DNA of 64,000 nt from the NCBI GenBank assembly GCA_019914945.1, contig CM034110.1:8945808-9009807 (forward strand). The letters are read 5' to 3'. Within the stretch, counting starts at the first letter, position 1; the number at the start of each line of letters is the position of its first letter. This stretch comes from Typha latifolia. Lineage: Eukaryota; Streptophyta; Magnoliopsida; Poales; Typhaceae. Shown in pieces: positions 1-13,668 of this stretch. A program made the position numbers and the translations under genes. The notes beneath the pieces were generated by a model. The model did not search any database. It was not told where the DNA came from and saw only the letters and a program-made list of their open reading frames with translations.

Positions 1-1446
1 CAGACTCCATGCTAGGGAGGACACCACCAGAATCTCTCTTATCATCTTTTTGACCTACAAGGAGTATTACCTTCAGTATAAACTGGCATGTTCATTGAAC
101 TCTTAACAGTTTAAAGGATCGAGAGCGAACAATGTAACAAGCAAGCACTTCCGGAAGCATATATCAAATACTAGAGACTGGGCCTTTACCATCCGCAGGA
201 GACTCGGGTAGATACTTAGCAAGGCGGTATTTCTACATAACCATCACAACAGATCTGGTAAGCACCAATTAAAGAGCTACTATGAAACTATTGTCTATCC
301 ACAACAAAAGCAATAGGCTTTACCTGCAAATGGCTTTTGACATGATAGATTGTAATCCCTGGTACACCCATTACTCTGAGAACTCCTTTAGGTGTTGCTC
401 CTGAAACCATATTCAGAGAAAAAATATATATAAGAAATATTTTTCTGAGTTATTGGAATCCCAAAATAACTATACAGAAGACCCAACAACCCTCAGCCTT
501 ATGACCATGACATATACGTGGAGGTAAGTAAAGGCTCTGTTGTTGTTCTTAGCGTGGCTATTATACTCTTGTAGTTGTCTTACTGCACTTTGTTGAATCA
601 TCAACTATTCAAGAGGATAACCACAATCTGTTATTAATCAAAGAAACAATAAGAGCTCACATCAAACTCAAACTTAAATTCAAGATTTCCTGCTTCCGTC
701 CAAACAGGTAGTCCTATCCTAAAACAGATATGTAATAACTTTCAGAAAATGAACAATTATTTTAAGCTACAGATAAGGTATTCCTGATGCAACTCATCAA
801 GATTCTGATGGAACACAAGCATAATTTGCTTTCTGAAACAAGGAAATATATATACACATGATTATGATATGCTGAGAACAGCCCCTTTGTTATTTAGGAC
901 AACAGTTCTACACTACTTGCAATGGCAGTTTTGCATCAATTCACTACAGGACCAACCACATGTCTTTTAACTGCCAAGAACATTAATTATCTCCAACTAA
1001 TGTAGTCGTGCCTCTTCTCATTCATCAAAGGACACTTCACAGGGTAAAATAAGCTAACTTGGACTTGTTACATAGCTATGCAACAGCTAAAGTGAGAAAC
1101 ATCAGAAATTTGTCATTTTCAAGAGAACTGTAATAGAAAGAATATCTGAATACCACTACAATGATAAGCATAAACAATTTTCCAAATGGTTTTATCAAGT
1201 TCAAGCACCACAACAATCACTGAAAAGAAAATACCCACTATCTGGTCCACCAAGTTGGGTGATGGCATCAACAAAGCGGTCATGAAGATCTGAAGTCCAT
1301 CGAAGTCGTTGTCTTCCGCTTCCTACCGAATTAGGTAAAGTGCTTACATGGGATGTCCCCAAAGCTCCAACACTGCCATGTTGCTCACCGCCTTGAGCCT
1401 TGTGGGGGACCAATGGGAGAGTTGAAAATTTCTTAGAATGGTACAT
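1..1446 (-). CDS. MYB-CC (GARP) transcription factor, PHR1-like/UNE16-like, 3' part outside window
   Basis: Coding exons read on the minus strand are 1239-1456 (start codon at 1446), 324-400, 190-232 and 1-54, the last cut by the window edge. All have GT-AG borders and matching phases. The protein opens MYHSKKFSTLPLVPHKAQ and then carries the single GARP/MYB-like DNA-binding domain: RLRWTSDLHDRFVDAI, the LGGPDRATPKG turn created by joining exons 1 and 2, and the VKSHLQKYRLAKYLP recognition helix across exons 2 and 3. The SHLQKY-type motif and the KDDKRDSGG linker that follows are characteristic of the MYB-CC family, whose coiled coil would be encoded to the left of the window. Family members bind P1BS-like sites, and some control phosphate-starvation responses; the exact paralogue is not determined. 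A 5' untranslated exon probably lies near 2080-2360, with a donor-like GAG/GTGGGT, joined to an acceptor at 1457. Confidence 0.92.
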
Positions 1447-1456
1447 GATGACGGTG

Positions 1457-2867
1457 CTGCAACAACATCATACGCAGAGAAATTGTTGGACACAAGAAGT
1501 TAACTAAAACATCAACGGGCACAAATCAAAGCGGCACTGGAAGTAATTACCATAAATGAAACCAGCTGAATCAAGTTATAGTACCCTCAAGAAATTTGGT
1601 ATAACCTTATCTCTGATGACATTATTCATGGCCAACTAGTTATCCAGTCACTCTAGTTCCAAATGATTCCTGATCAATTAAGTTGCCATAGAATGGAAAT
1701 CATGTATCTCTTCTGAAGAGGAAGTAACATTAAATTACAACTAACTCAAGTATCTGAAGCAAAATTAAAATACTACAGACGGAGACTTTAAACGCCACAG
1801 AGTGGAGATAACCATACAAAACGAAGTTAAGAGCAAAGGAATAAACTAAAACCTAATCAAAGCCATGGCAATTCAGAAACGATACTATCAACCTAGAATC
1901 GCCCCCAAATTAACCATCCAAAACAACCGAATCCACATAGTTACATTATAATAACAATATAAACATAGAGACAGCAATCACAAACCACTGCATCATAGAA
2001 CGATTGCAGTTAAATCGTCAAACCTCCAAAAAAGAAAAGAAGAAAAGCAAAGATAAGATTTTGATCGCAACCCACCTCGTAACGCAGCAATCACAAATCC
2101 CAGCAGCTCTCGGAACTAGCCAAACCCATCAGTCTCTCAGACCGACCTCGAAACTTGCTTCAAGCTCACAACTTGGGGCACCTCTTGGCAAAACAAACCA
2201 TTAAATTGCCCATCGGTAGGGGAATCAATGCTGCGGGCCCAGGGCTTCCACTTGCGGAGGTGGTAGTCAACGGGGAAGCCAGGAAAGGGGAGGAGCAGGT
2301 GGGGTTCGAAAAGGGAAAGGGCTAGGGTTTGGTCGCGTTCGAATCTGCCCGGAGAGCAGCACTAGCACAGCATGGTCCATGGACAGCGGTAAGTATACCG
2401 GTGTCTTATTACTGGAGAGTAGGATAACACAAAATGTGGACGAGGGATACTAGAAATTGGATTCGGAGGCAGGTAGGCCGCGGTTTCTTTTGGACGTACT
2501 TGGTCGGGTGATGACGTAACAAACAGGTACCGTTATGGAAAGGTTGTGGACCAGGAGGGACAAATGGAGGAGTCCATATTTAGAAGCTGACCGGCTAACA
2601 AATCGGCGCTGGGTTCTTGATAAAGCTTTCGGTACGCAGTGTCAATATTTGATCCTATCTATCTAAAATTGGAGTAGATGTGATCCTAATCGTTCAATGA
2701 TAAATTATTATTATTATTTTTTTTATTTAAAGAGGAGCCATTATATCAACTCGCCCGTTTCCCAAAATGTTATACAGTCAGTCCAAGTCAAATCAAGTCA
2801 AGTCAGGAGGAATGGAGGACACCTTCCTCAGGGTACAAGAGAATTCTCATCTTATCCTAATAGGCTG
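1457..2867. other. 5' intron, leader and promoter of the MYB-CC gene plus intergenic DNA
   Basis: No protein gene was seen. On the minus strand 1457-2080 reads as an intron in the leader of the MYB-CC gene, and 2080-2360 as its likely untranslated first exon (inference from a donor-like site and higher GC). From about 2400 to 2867 the sequence is ordinary intergenic DNA with an AT-rich patch at 2700-2730. Confidence 0.4.
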
Positions 2868-3460
2868 TCAGCCAGCAGCCCAATTACATTCTCTATAAGT
2901 GTGTTTAATATATAATAGAAATAATATAAAAAAATGTGAGAAATTCCTACACTCCCAAGAGCCTTCATCCGGACAACTGATGGCCTTGACCATAGTTTTC
3001 AAGTCAGTCTTAAAAATAGCATTCCTCACTTGCTTTTCCATTGCCGCAGGTTTGGCGCAGGCAAAGGTAACGGTGCCATAATGGTCCCTTGCAATCAAAC
3101 TAACACTAGCTTGTTGATCGCTTGGATCAAGGGCTCTATCAACGTTCACTTTTATAACGAGGACTCCCGTAGGAGGCTTTTCCCAATTGACCACAGTCAG
3201 TCAGCTTCATCATCAAGTCCTCCTTCCGCTCTTCTTCTATCAAAATACTCCTGAGCCATTAAGATGAGAAGGTTCCGAGCTTTCCAGATCATCCACAAGC
3301 CCGTTGCCACTAGTACTACTCCCTAGATGGCCCCAGTCATAGGCGAGCCAATTGAAGTCCAGCACAAAGGATATGCCCAATGGAAGAAGAGCTGCTCATA
3401 GCTTTCCTCCACAAACCCACAGATAGTGCAGGGGTCATTAGGGCCAATTTTGTTCAATAA
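2868..3460 (-). mobile_element. Decayed non-LTR (LINE) retrotransposon fragment: zf-RVT and RNase H-like end
   Basis: Read on the minus strand, 3460-3320 encodes a stretch like the zf-RVT segment of plant LINE reverse transcriptases (NDPCTICGFVEESYEQLFF). About 3300-3190 gives WMIWKARNLLI, the usual spacer, and 3194-2960 gives an RVT_3/RNase H-like start with PPTGVLVIKVNVD and SVSLIARDHYGTVTFA. The reading frame changes and stops between the segments, so this is a dead remnant. No reverse transcriptase core or element ends were found. It sits between the divergent MYB-CC and CPK genes. Confidence 0.7.
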
Positions 3461-4140
3461 TAAAATTACAAACTGTAATTTTCTTCTACAACTTTACTAG
3501 AGATAGTAGAAAAAAATAATTTATTAGAGGAAAATTTTCCTCCCGAAGAGATATTAAAATGTTAAAATTGTCTTCCTGCTTCTATTAAATTTACTCACAT
3601 ATCCTATTTTTAAAATTAAAAGAAAATGCACTATCACTTTCACAATGTACCTCTCTTTGAAGTCATCTTAGCAATAGCAACAAAATTATTAATATTCTAT
3701 AGGTATTATGATCATTTATATTAGTTAAAACCACTAAGGGATAAAGTTATATAAATAAAAGTTTTGTGGAATAATTTAATTTTAAGCATGGGACAGTTTG
3801 AAGTCTGCCACAAACTTAATTATGCAACTAAGTTAGCCTATTTCTAAACTGAATGAGACCTTAGAGATTTATTGTCAACAACCTATGTTTATATATAATG
3901 TGTTTTGGGTGCTAATCTTATTCGAGAGGATATGCTTATTTACAATTACTATAATAGGATATACTTGTTAGAGTTTAACAAAGATAAAACTAAAGAATAA
4001 AAAGAAAAAACCGTTGCTTCCCGCCAATCTCTCCCCACCCTTCTCTCTTCAAATCTCTCCCCCACCACCCAAATCCCACCACCCTCCTCCCCTATCCTAC
4101 CTGTATTCTCCATCTCCTCCTCCCTCTCTCTTCTCCTCCC
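3461..4140. other. Intergenic, AT-rich; upstream region of the CPK gene
   Basis: AT-rich DNA with no credible open frame. From about 4015 it becomes strongly pyrimidine-rich (CT/CCT), leading into the CPK leader. A TTTATA-like motif near 4144 could serve as the core promoter, but this is weak. Confidence 0.35.
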
Positions 4141-4190
4141 CCTCTTTATACCATTTCCTCCAACCACCCAAAGAAAATAATAATACTTCT

Positions 4191-4232
4191 CCCCTCCCTC
4201 TCTCTCTCTCTCTCTTTCTCTCTTTCTCTCCT
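4191..4232 (+). repeat. CT-rich microsatellite in the CPK 5' leader
   Basis: A run of TC dinucleotides interrupted by TTTC lies directly upstream of the CPK start codon at 4243. Pyrimidine-rich leaders are common in plant genes, and length variation here would fall in the untranslated leader. Confidence 0.7.
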
Positions 4233-4242
4233 CTCCACCGCC

Positions 4243-6382
<2,140 letters not shown>

Positions 6383-8027
6383 TGATAAGGGATCGGAAAA
6401 ATGATGGAGAATCACAGAGATCAAATTCTGAGAAAGCAAAGTGATTCATGAGCCTGTACACAATGAATTAACTTTAATACTCTTGATGAGACTTGTTCAT
6501 GCATACTATCACTATGTATACTAAATTGGCAGTGGGATGGAACTGGTTGGAGTTTGTAATCAACTTAGAAATTTTTTGAGTTTTTGGGAAGGATGTCTAA
6601 TATATAATTGTCTAGTTCACAAGCCTAGCTTTGCACTCTGCATAAGAGTCTTTTAAATTAATCAATCATGAATTATGGGTTAATTAATCATCTCGTACCG
6701 TAACACTCGTAATCTGCACAGGTATAAGGTGGCCGGATTAATTTAATAACATTTCATTATTAAAAGTAATATATATATATATATATATATATATTATTTT
6801 TGGTTACAATTTTTAAAGCAACCTACAGGTGTGAACACCAAACAAAGTTAAAAGATTCTGCGCACGTGCTCAGTGGCACGCTCAGTTTGGCTACAACTTT
6901 TGACGCCATAGTTCCTCTTAATTACAAGATTATCACCTGAGATGGCTAGAAAGTGTATATGTAATTAAAATGATAAGTTAAAATCAAATTATTTCTAGTG
7001 TCTTACTCATAAGTGTATATATATAATTAATTAATTAATTTTTATCCACCACCAAATTTTAGTTTTGGCTTCACGTTGAATTTGGTCAAAAATCACAGCC
7101 AGATCCAGCCAAATAACCAAGCATATAAGATGTGGAAATAAGACGTTTTTGCAATGGACAAACATTAATCCCATTCCAACGTGGCCCAAGCATCAACTTA
7201 CTGAGCCCCATTTAAACGACCACACGACTTGACCACGATCATCTCGACCACACAGAGCGCAACCCAACTCGGTCCCACAGGATCACCAAAATCTCCACCG
7301 TCTAAGTAGCGTTACTAACGGCTCAGATATCGTGCAAATCCTTGGTGAAGATAGAGTGGCATAGTTGCAATAACATGCGAAAGAAGTGTCGATTTTGAGT
7401 GACACCTTTTGCGCGAAGGCGATAGGTGCTAGAATCTGCTCACACAGTTGATTTGATTTCTGACAGTCCTATACTCCTATTTGAATCCGCGGCAACTAAA
7501 ATTAAAAAAAAAAACTAAAATGACAAAAAAATCACCAAATTGGTCGTTAAATTAGTAATTTAAAGCAGAACTGCGGATGGAAAGGTTATTGGATTATAAG
7601 TGAGAGAAATTTACAAATTTACCCTTTACGAGGAGGAGCTGATCAATAAAATAATGTAAAAAAGGTGGTGGTTTATGGTAAAATGACCAAAATAATAATT
7701 AGCAGGAGGATAAAAAGGAGAAAAGAAAAGGTCGTTCAAGGGATTGGAACGGTCCAAACGTCAACTCTACCGAGGAGTTTAAAAAATTGGTCGGTATTCG
7801 AGGCTGGTGGAAACGCTCGCACTCTCTTTTATTTTCTTTCTCAAATATATAGAGAGAGAAATCGAGCTACAATAATTTCCTATAGAGAGAGAGAGAGAGA
7901 GAGAGACGATGACGGATTAGGTTAATTTATTTTAGCTCCCGATGATTTCTTGCTGGGTGTTGGGGTTCTTGGTTTAAGAATTTGAAGCTTCTTTTTTGCT
8001 GATTTTATAGCTTAGGAGGAGGAGGAG
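6383..8027. other. Intergenic: CPK 3' region and TGA promoter/leader
   Basis: No gene seen. An (AT)n microsatellite lies at about 6769-6795, and a (GA)n run at about 7884-7906, which is probably inside the TGA leader or just upstream of it. The rest is unremarkable AT-rich DNA. Confidence 0.45.
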
Positions 8028-8051
8028 ATGATGGTGGTGGATGGGGAGTAG
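8028..8051 (+). promoter_or_regulatory. Short upstream ORF overlapping the first TGA start codon
   Basis: ATG at 8028 opens a 7-codon frame (MMVVDGE) that stops at 8049-8051. It overlaps the in-frame TGA start at 8041 but ends before the second one at 8098. If it lies in the mature transcript it could favour downstream starts. Seen directly in sequence; any regulatory effect is inference. Confidence 0.5.
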
Positions 8052-11000
8052 GAGACTGGGGATCGGTGTGGAAGATGTTTGCAATCTCGAGGGGAAGATG
8101 CCGAGCTTTAGTTCTTCTTTGTCAGGAGCTAATCTTGTGTATGTGAATTGCTTATGCTTCGTTTTATGCTATAATTATGCTCTGTAACTCATGAAGTGGG
8201 AGCAAGATTGGCTTATATGTGCATTATTCATCTAATTTTGCTTTCAGATTAGCTTTTTTCACATTGTGTTATGGTTTTAAGAGTGTGAAGACATATGCTT
8301 TTTGATCGCTTTTTTGTAGTAGCGGGGAAGGAAATAGTATGCACCATACCCGGATTTCGGATTTTGCGGCGCTCGAGCAATCTGTTGGATTTCGTGTAGG
8401 GGATGTTGCTGATTTGAGCACAAGTATGTGGTTGTAACTGTCGTAATCATGGCGTTATATATTTTTCTATTTTTCTTGGTAATTTTATGCTGTCAAGATG
8501 TGCATTTCTTGCTATTTGTGAGCTAATGTAGCGTTTTTAGATACAGGTTTGTGGACCTGAGCTTAATATCTAGGGTTATTATGCATTGCAAATTTAATCT
8601 TGTTTGTCTTTGTGTTAATTTGAGGCAATCCCATGTTAGTTACTGCAAGAACTGAGAAGTGATAACGACAATGAAAAGAAAATGATATGGAGGCTAGTGG
8701 TATTAATGCTTTTGTTTTATTTTCTTTCTTTTTCTTTCAGATCCTCTTTTTGATCCAAAATTAAGGACCCTGACCATTAATTCTGATCCTCTTCAGTTTG
8801 GTGGGTATAGTAAGGTAAGTTTAGATATACTTTCATTGATATTACGGTGATGAACGAAGTTAAGGATATATTATAAACTGATAACTTGCTCTTATAGCAG
8901 CCTCTTGCTTCAACTGATATTACTACAGCAATTAGATTTGGGTCGCAAAAATTTCCACAACAATCAAATCCAGTAGCTATATCCAGTGGTAACATTGAAA
9001 ACTGGGGAGAGTCTACAATGGCAGATGCCAGTCCTAGGACTGATACATCAACAGATATGGATACTGAAGACAAGAATCGAAGGGTATTGTCTATCTCCCA
9101 TGTAATCATGATCTTCTATGGACACAAACTTTGTTCTTTTTTTTTTATTTTTATTTCCCTTTGTATGGCTTAAGTTGTCTATCTAGCCTGTATCTGAAGC
9201 CTAGTGACTTTTTTAGTATCTTCTGTTCTCAGTTTAGTATTCATATAGATTATATTGGACAGTAGTTTTACGTTGTCACTCTAAATGTAAAAGTAGTGTT
9301 GAATTATTGATTTTGCAGGAGTAAGACGAGGTATCACTGTATAATTTATGTGCTTCCTTTCTTTTGCCTTACAATCAACTTCCTGGTCATTCTGTTCAAA
9401 ATTAATGCTCAACACATGTCGATGTTGCACACGTCTTATTAGTGCCACTACTTATGAGTCTATTGAATTTTCAGTTTGAACAAGGACAAGGTGCTACTGT
9501 TGGTGCTTCTGATTCCTATGACAAATCAAAGGATAAGCTAGATCAGAAGGTATTTTAAAGTATAATTAAGCCACAGTAACTCTTTGTACCAGATTCTGGA
9601 CTAAATAGAAAACATACCTTTCTTTCATTTGTATACAGACACTTCGTCGGCTTGCCCAAAATCGCGAAGCTGCTAGAAAAAGTAGGTTAAGAAAGAAGGT
9701 ATTGTAATCTAATTATCAAACATCTTCCTTCAATTGTTTGTTCTTTGCATCAGAATAATGGTTCTGAGATATTATGCAAGCATCTTAGTTTGTGCTGCTG
9801 ATCCCAATTACTGCTAGTTTTCTTATGCTATAGTAGTCACTAACCTTGACTATATCTGGCTTTATAAAGTGATCCTACTTCCATCCTTTCCTCTAACATT
9901 ACGGTTTTTTTTTTCTCTTCTAATTTAGGTCTTCAATTGGGTTTTATGATAAGAATGTAGAGAGGTACTTCCACAAGTTCTTAAAATGCTTTATCGCGCT
10001 GGATTTGCCAATAGATTTTTTGCTATTTTTAGACTGTAAGTCTTACATTTTCAAACTCTTTTTAAAATTCTTTGCCGGAAAACTTTCTGTCTACAAGTTG
10101 GTAAAAGGAAGGATTTGATGTTGGTGTTGATGATTATATAGGTTTGTTATAGAAGTTATAGTTCTGAAAAAGTAATCTTCACCTTTATTAGGCATATGTC
10201 CAGCAACTAGAAAGTAGCACATTGAAGCTTAATCAATTGGAGCAGGAGCTTCAGCGAGCTCGGCAGCAGGTATTATTCTTGTTATTCATTTTGTAACTTG
10301 CACATGATGTTTCACAATGAGTTTCAGGCAGAAGTGCTGTCCTGTTTGCAGGGCATATTCATTTCAAACTCAGGAGATCAGGTCCATTCTATGAACGGAA
10401 ATGGTACTTTTATATCTCTTCCCTGTTTTGTAGTTTTTCATGAGTTTATAAGTTTCTATCACCAAACAATATCTGCCAATTGTGCTGTCTTCCATGGTTC
10501 TTTGGCTTGTTTGTGCCTCAAAGATGTATACTTTTAAACTAATATTATTCTCACATCTAGAGAAATTATTGGAGCTCTTTTATTTTATGTGAAACCTGCA
10601 ATACCCAGGGTAATTGCATTTAGCAAATGGGCTTATGGATTCCACTGCAAACCCCTGTCCTAGGTTACTATCACTTTGATATCTTGTTCTACTTTTCAAC
10701 TGAAGGGGCTTAATATTGACTTAGTTTCGATATTGCCGAGATGAAGTGTATAAACTTACTTCCTTCAGGATAAAAACCATGAAAAATGCTAAAAATTTGG
10801 CTAATTGTTTGGCTCACTATTACCTGTATGCATTTATGTAGAAGGATATTACTTTTCTTAATGCTTTATCTTAAGGAGAACTTTTATGTCTTCAATCTTT
10901 AGGTGCTTTGGCGTTTGACATGGAATATACGCGATGGCTAGAAGAGCACAGTCAGCAAATTAGTGAGCTGAGAGCAGCAGTGAACTCACATGCTAGTGAT

Positions 11001-12574
11001 AGCGAGCTCCGTTCTATTGTTGATGGCATTATGTCCCACTATGATGAAATTTTTAGGCTAAAGGGTATAGCTGCTAAGGCAGATGTTTTTCACATACTGT
11101 CTGGAATGTGGAAGACTCCTGCTGAAAGATGCTTTTTGTGGCTGGGAGGCTTCCGATCTTCTGAACTTCTTAAGGTGCATCTCTTCTCTTCTTTCCATGT
11201 TTTCTCCTGGTATCCTTCTAACAGAACTAAAAAGTTTATTGGTCTGATTGAACTTGAAAATTGGTAATGAGGTTGGTGTATAAATCTTACAGAAGAATAC
11301 TTAGATAGTTAATATTCAAGAAGCTTGTTCAAGCAATGGGAGCAGGTCACAGTGACCTGTTCTTGTGGAAAAAAGATATTCTTGCATGAATTGCCAGCTT
11401 GCTCAGGTTTTCTGCTCCTCTTTTTCTGTTTCAAATGATGTCACACTGTTAACTGAAAATGTAAGTCCTAATTTGTATGTTCCTTACAAAATCTCTTTCC
11501 TTTTTCTAAGTTCACATAATTAGTCATTAGAGAGGCCCCAATTTCTCTGAACTTTTCCAACACACACTAACAAGATCAAAGACATTTTTCACTAAATTTA
11601 CGAAAGCAGTGTCCAACCTCTACGTGCCTGGGGAATTCACGTTTTTACAAGATCTTAATGCAGCCTTCATAAAACTTAGAAGGCACAATTCTTGGTTATG
11701 AATTAACATATTTCCATGTTGCACTCGAACTTTTAGTTGCTCGCAGGTCAACTGGAACCTCTTACTGAGGAGCAATTAGTGAAGATATGCAACTTACAGC
11801 AGTCCTCTCAACAAGCAGAGGATGCTCTCTCACAAGGGATGGAAGCACTACAGCAGTCACTGTCAGAAACTTTGGCATCTGGATCTCTTGGTCCTGCAGG
11901 ATCATCGGGTAACGTTGCAAATTACATGGGCCAGATGGCAATGGCTATGGGAAAGCTGGGCACCCTTGAGAACTTCCTCCGTCAGGTAATTCTCTGACCC
12001 CACAGACCTTGATTTTGCTCTGGTGGCAATATTTCGATAGATCAGCTCTTGTTTATTATGCATCGTAGCAAATGTAGTAATTAATCCCAGACAAACTTTG
12101 ACCTATTACTTTTAAGAAATAGAATGACTTGCAAAATGTCCATTATTGAGCATTATAGTAATGGAACAATATGATTTGCTGCAGTATTCATAGGGTAAAA
12201 TGTAATCTTTGATAGGATATAGAGATTGGAATGGATAAGTTTATTCAGACGAACTGTAAAATGATGGCCAAATTTGGACTTTCTCCTCGATGAGCCTCTT
12301 GGAATCAAGCATTAATTAAAGTGGTTCTTCATGCTGATTTGAGTGTAAATCACTAAGTCATGAATGCTTATCTTTTATGATAAAGTACATATTTCTTATC
12401 CTACCTCTTTATATTTCTTTAATTCAGGCTGACAACCTGCGGCAGCAAACCCTGCAACAATTGCATCGCATATTAACCACCCGCCAATCTGCACGAGCAC
12501 TACTTGGCATAAATGACTATTTCTCACGTTTACGTGCCTTAAGCTCTCTTTGGCTTGCCCGTCCACGGGAATGA
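8041..12574 (+). CDS. TGA: TGA-type bZIP transcription factor (clade II, HBP-1b/TGA2-like)
   Basis: Binds TGACG (as-1) elements; clade II members work with NPR1 in salicylate responses. Exons: 8041-8138, 8320-8423, 8741-8814, 8898-9083, 9475-9549, 9639-9698, 10192-10269, 10352-10403, 10903-11174, 11737-11985, 12428-12574, giving 464 aa. The basic region NREAARKSRLRKK lies on one small exon (9639-9698) and is followed by the leucine zipper AYVQQLESSTLKLNQLEQEL. The C-terminal DOG1/TGA domain includes WLEEHSQQISELRAAV, AERCFLWLGGFRSSELLK and NLRQQTLQQLHRIL, ending LSSLWLARPRE. The start is ambiguous: 8041 (MGSRRLG) and 8098 (MPSFSSS) are in frame; I chose 8041 because MGSRR-type starts occur in the family. 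Exon 4 has a tandem NAG/NAG acceptor. The acidic MADASPRTDTSTD segment is typical of clade II. Confidence 0.95.
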
Positions 12575-13668
12575 AGCAAATTTAACATCAAGGAAGCATA
12601 TGTTAGATATAATCTCCAGTCAATATGTTTGCAGGTAATCAACTTATTATTACTGTTAAGAATTATACTTGTGGTGCCTCTGGATTATCTAAATGTATGG
12701 CCCTGTACCTTCTATCGAGATGTTGGAAGACATATTCACTATTCAATGCGCTTCATTCGTAGATGCCTGTTGGCCTTTTTGTGGTTTAAAACCTGCAACT
12801 ATTTTGCACAACGTCTTCCTCTTTTATTTCGGTAAAAATAAATCTGAACAAGGTTAGTTGGGTCAAAAACTCATGGAAGTGTTTTACACGTTTACTAAGG
12901 TCAAACCGTCAAACTCAAACACTCTGGTAATGGTGCACAGTTTCAATAGACCTGTTCAAAATTCGTTGGGCTGTCCCATCTGCACTTTGTGTTGATTATC
13001 ATAAAGAAAACAAGGATTAGATTGAGCATTGAAAAACAAAAGAATTTAATCCGAAATACCGACAAAAAAAAAACATCTGTTTGCTTTTTGGATAAGGAGA
13101 GAGAGAGAGAGAGGGAGAAAACATCAATAAGAAATCAGCAAATAATGCGAAGAAGGATTGAGAGACGAATATAACCAGTATATTAAATCATACATTTACT
13201 AATGGCAAAAAGACATTTATAAGATATTAATAAGTAAAAAGGCAAAAAGCCAAATGTTATATTCAATTAACTTTACTGCAGCTTGTGCAATCTCTATTCT
13301 TCTGTGGTCCAGTATCATTGCAGAACAACTGGCTAAGTCTTCTTAAAAAAAGCTTCATCGGTAGGTCAGTCCAAAATTTCCTGCCCTTGTAGTCAACCCA
13401 TCTAAGTCCCCATTTCAATCAACAAAGCATTGAAAAAACAACTGAGATGGAAATCTAGTAGAAGATGGATCCAGACCTTCAGAATAATTAGGTGCCGTGC
13501 TGTAAATGCAAACCTAACTTAGTTGACTATTATGGAAGGCCCTCATAGCATGCCATAGTAGATCAATGGAAATTCCAACAATAGCAGCCTGAGCTCCTAG
13601 TCATTCATCCCCTTCTGGTTATCCTCTTTCTTTTCCTTCTAGCCAAGCAAAGGTACAGGATCAAGATC
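12575..13668. other. Intergenic between TGA and the NLR gene
   Basis: The TGA 3' untranslated region probably runs to around 12850. A short (GA)n run is at 13098-13114. No other gene or element was recognised; the NLR leader lies at the right end. Confidence 0.4.
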
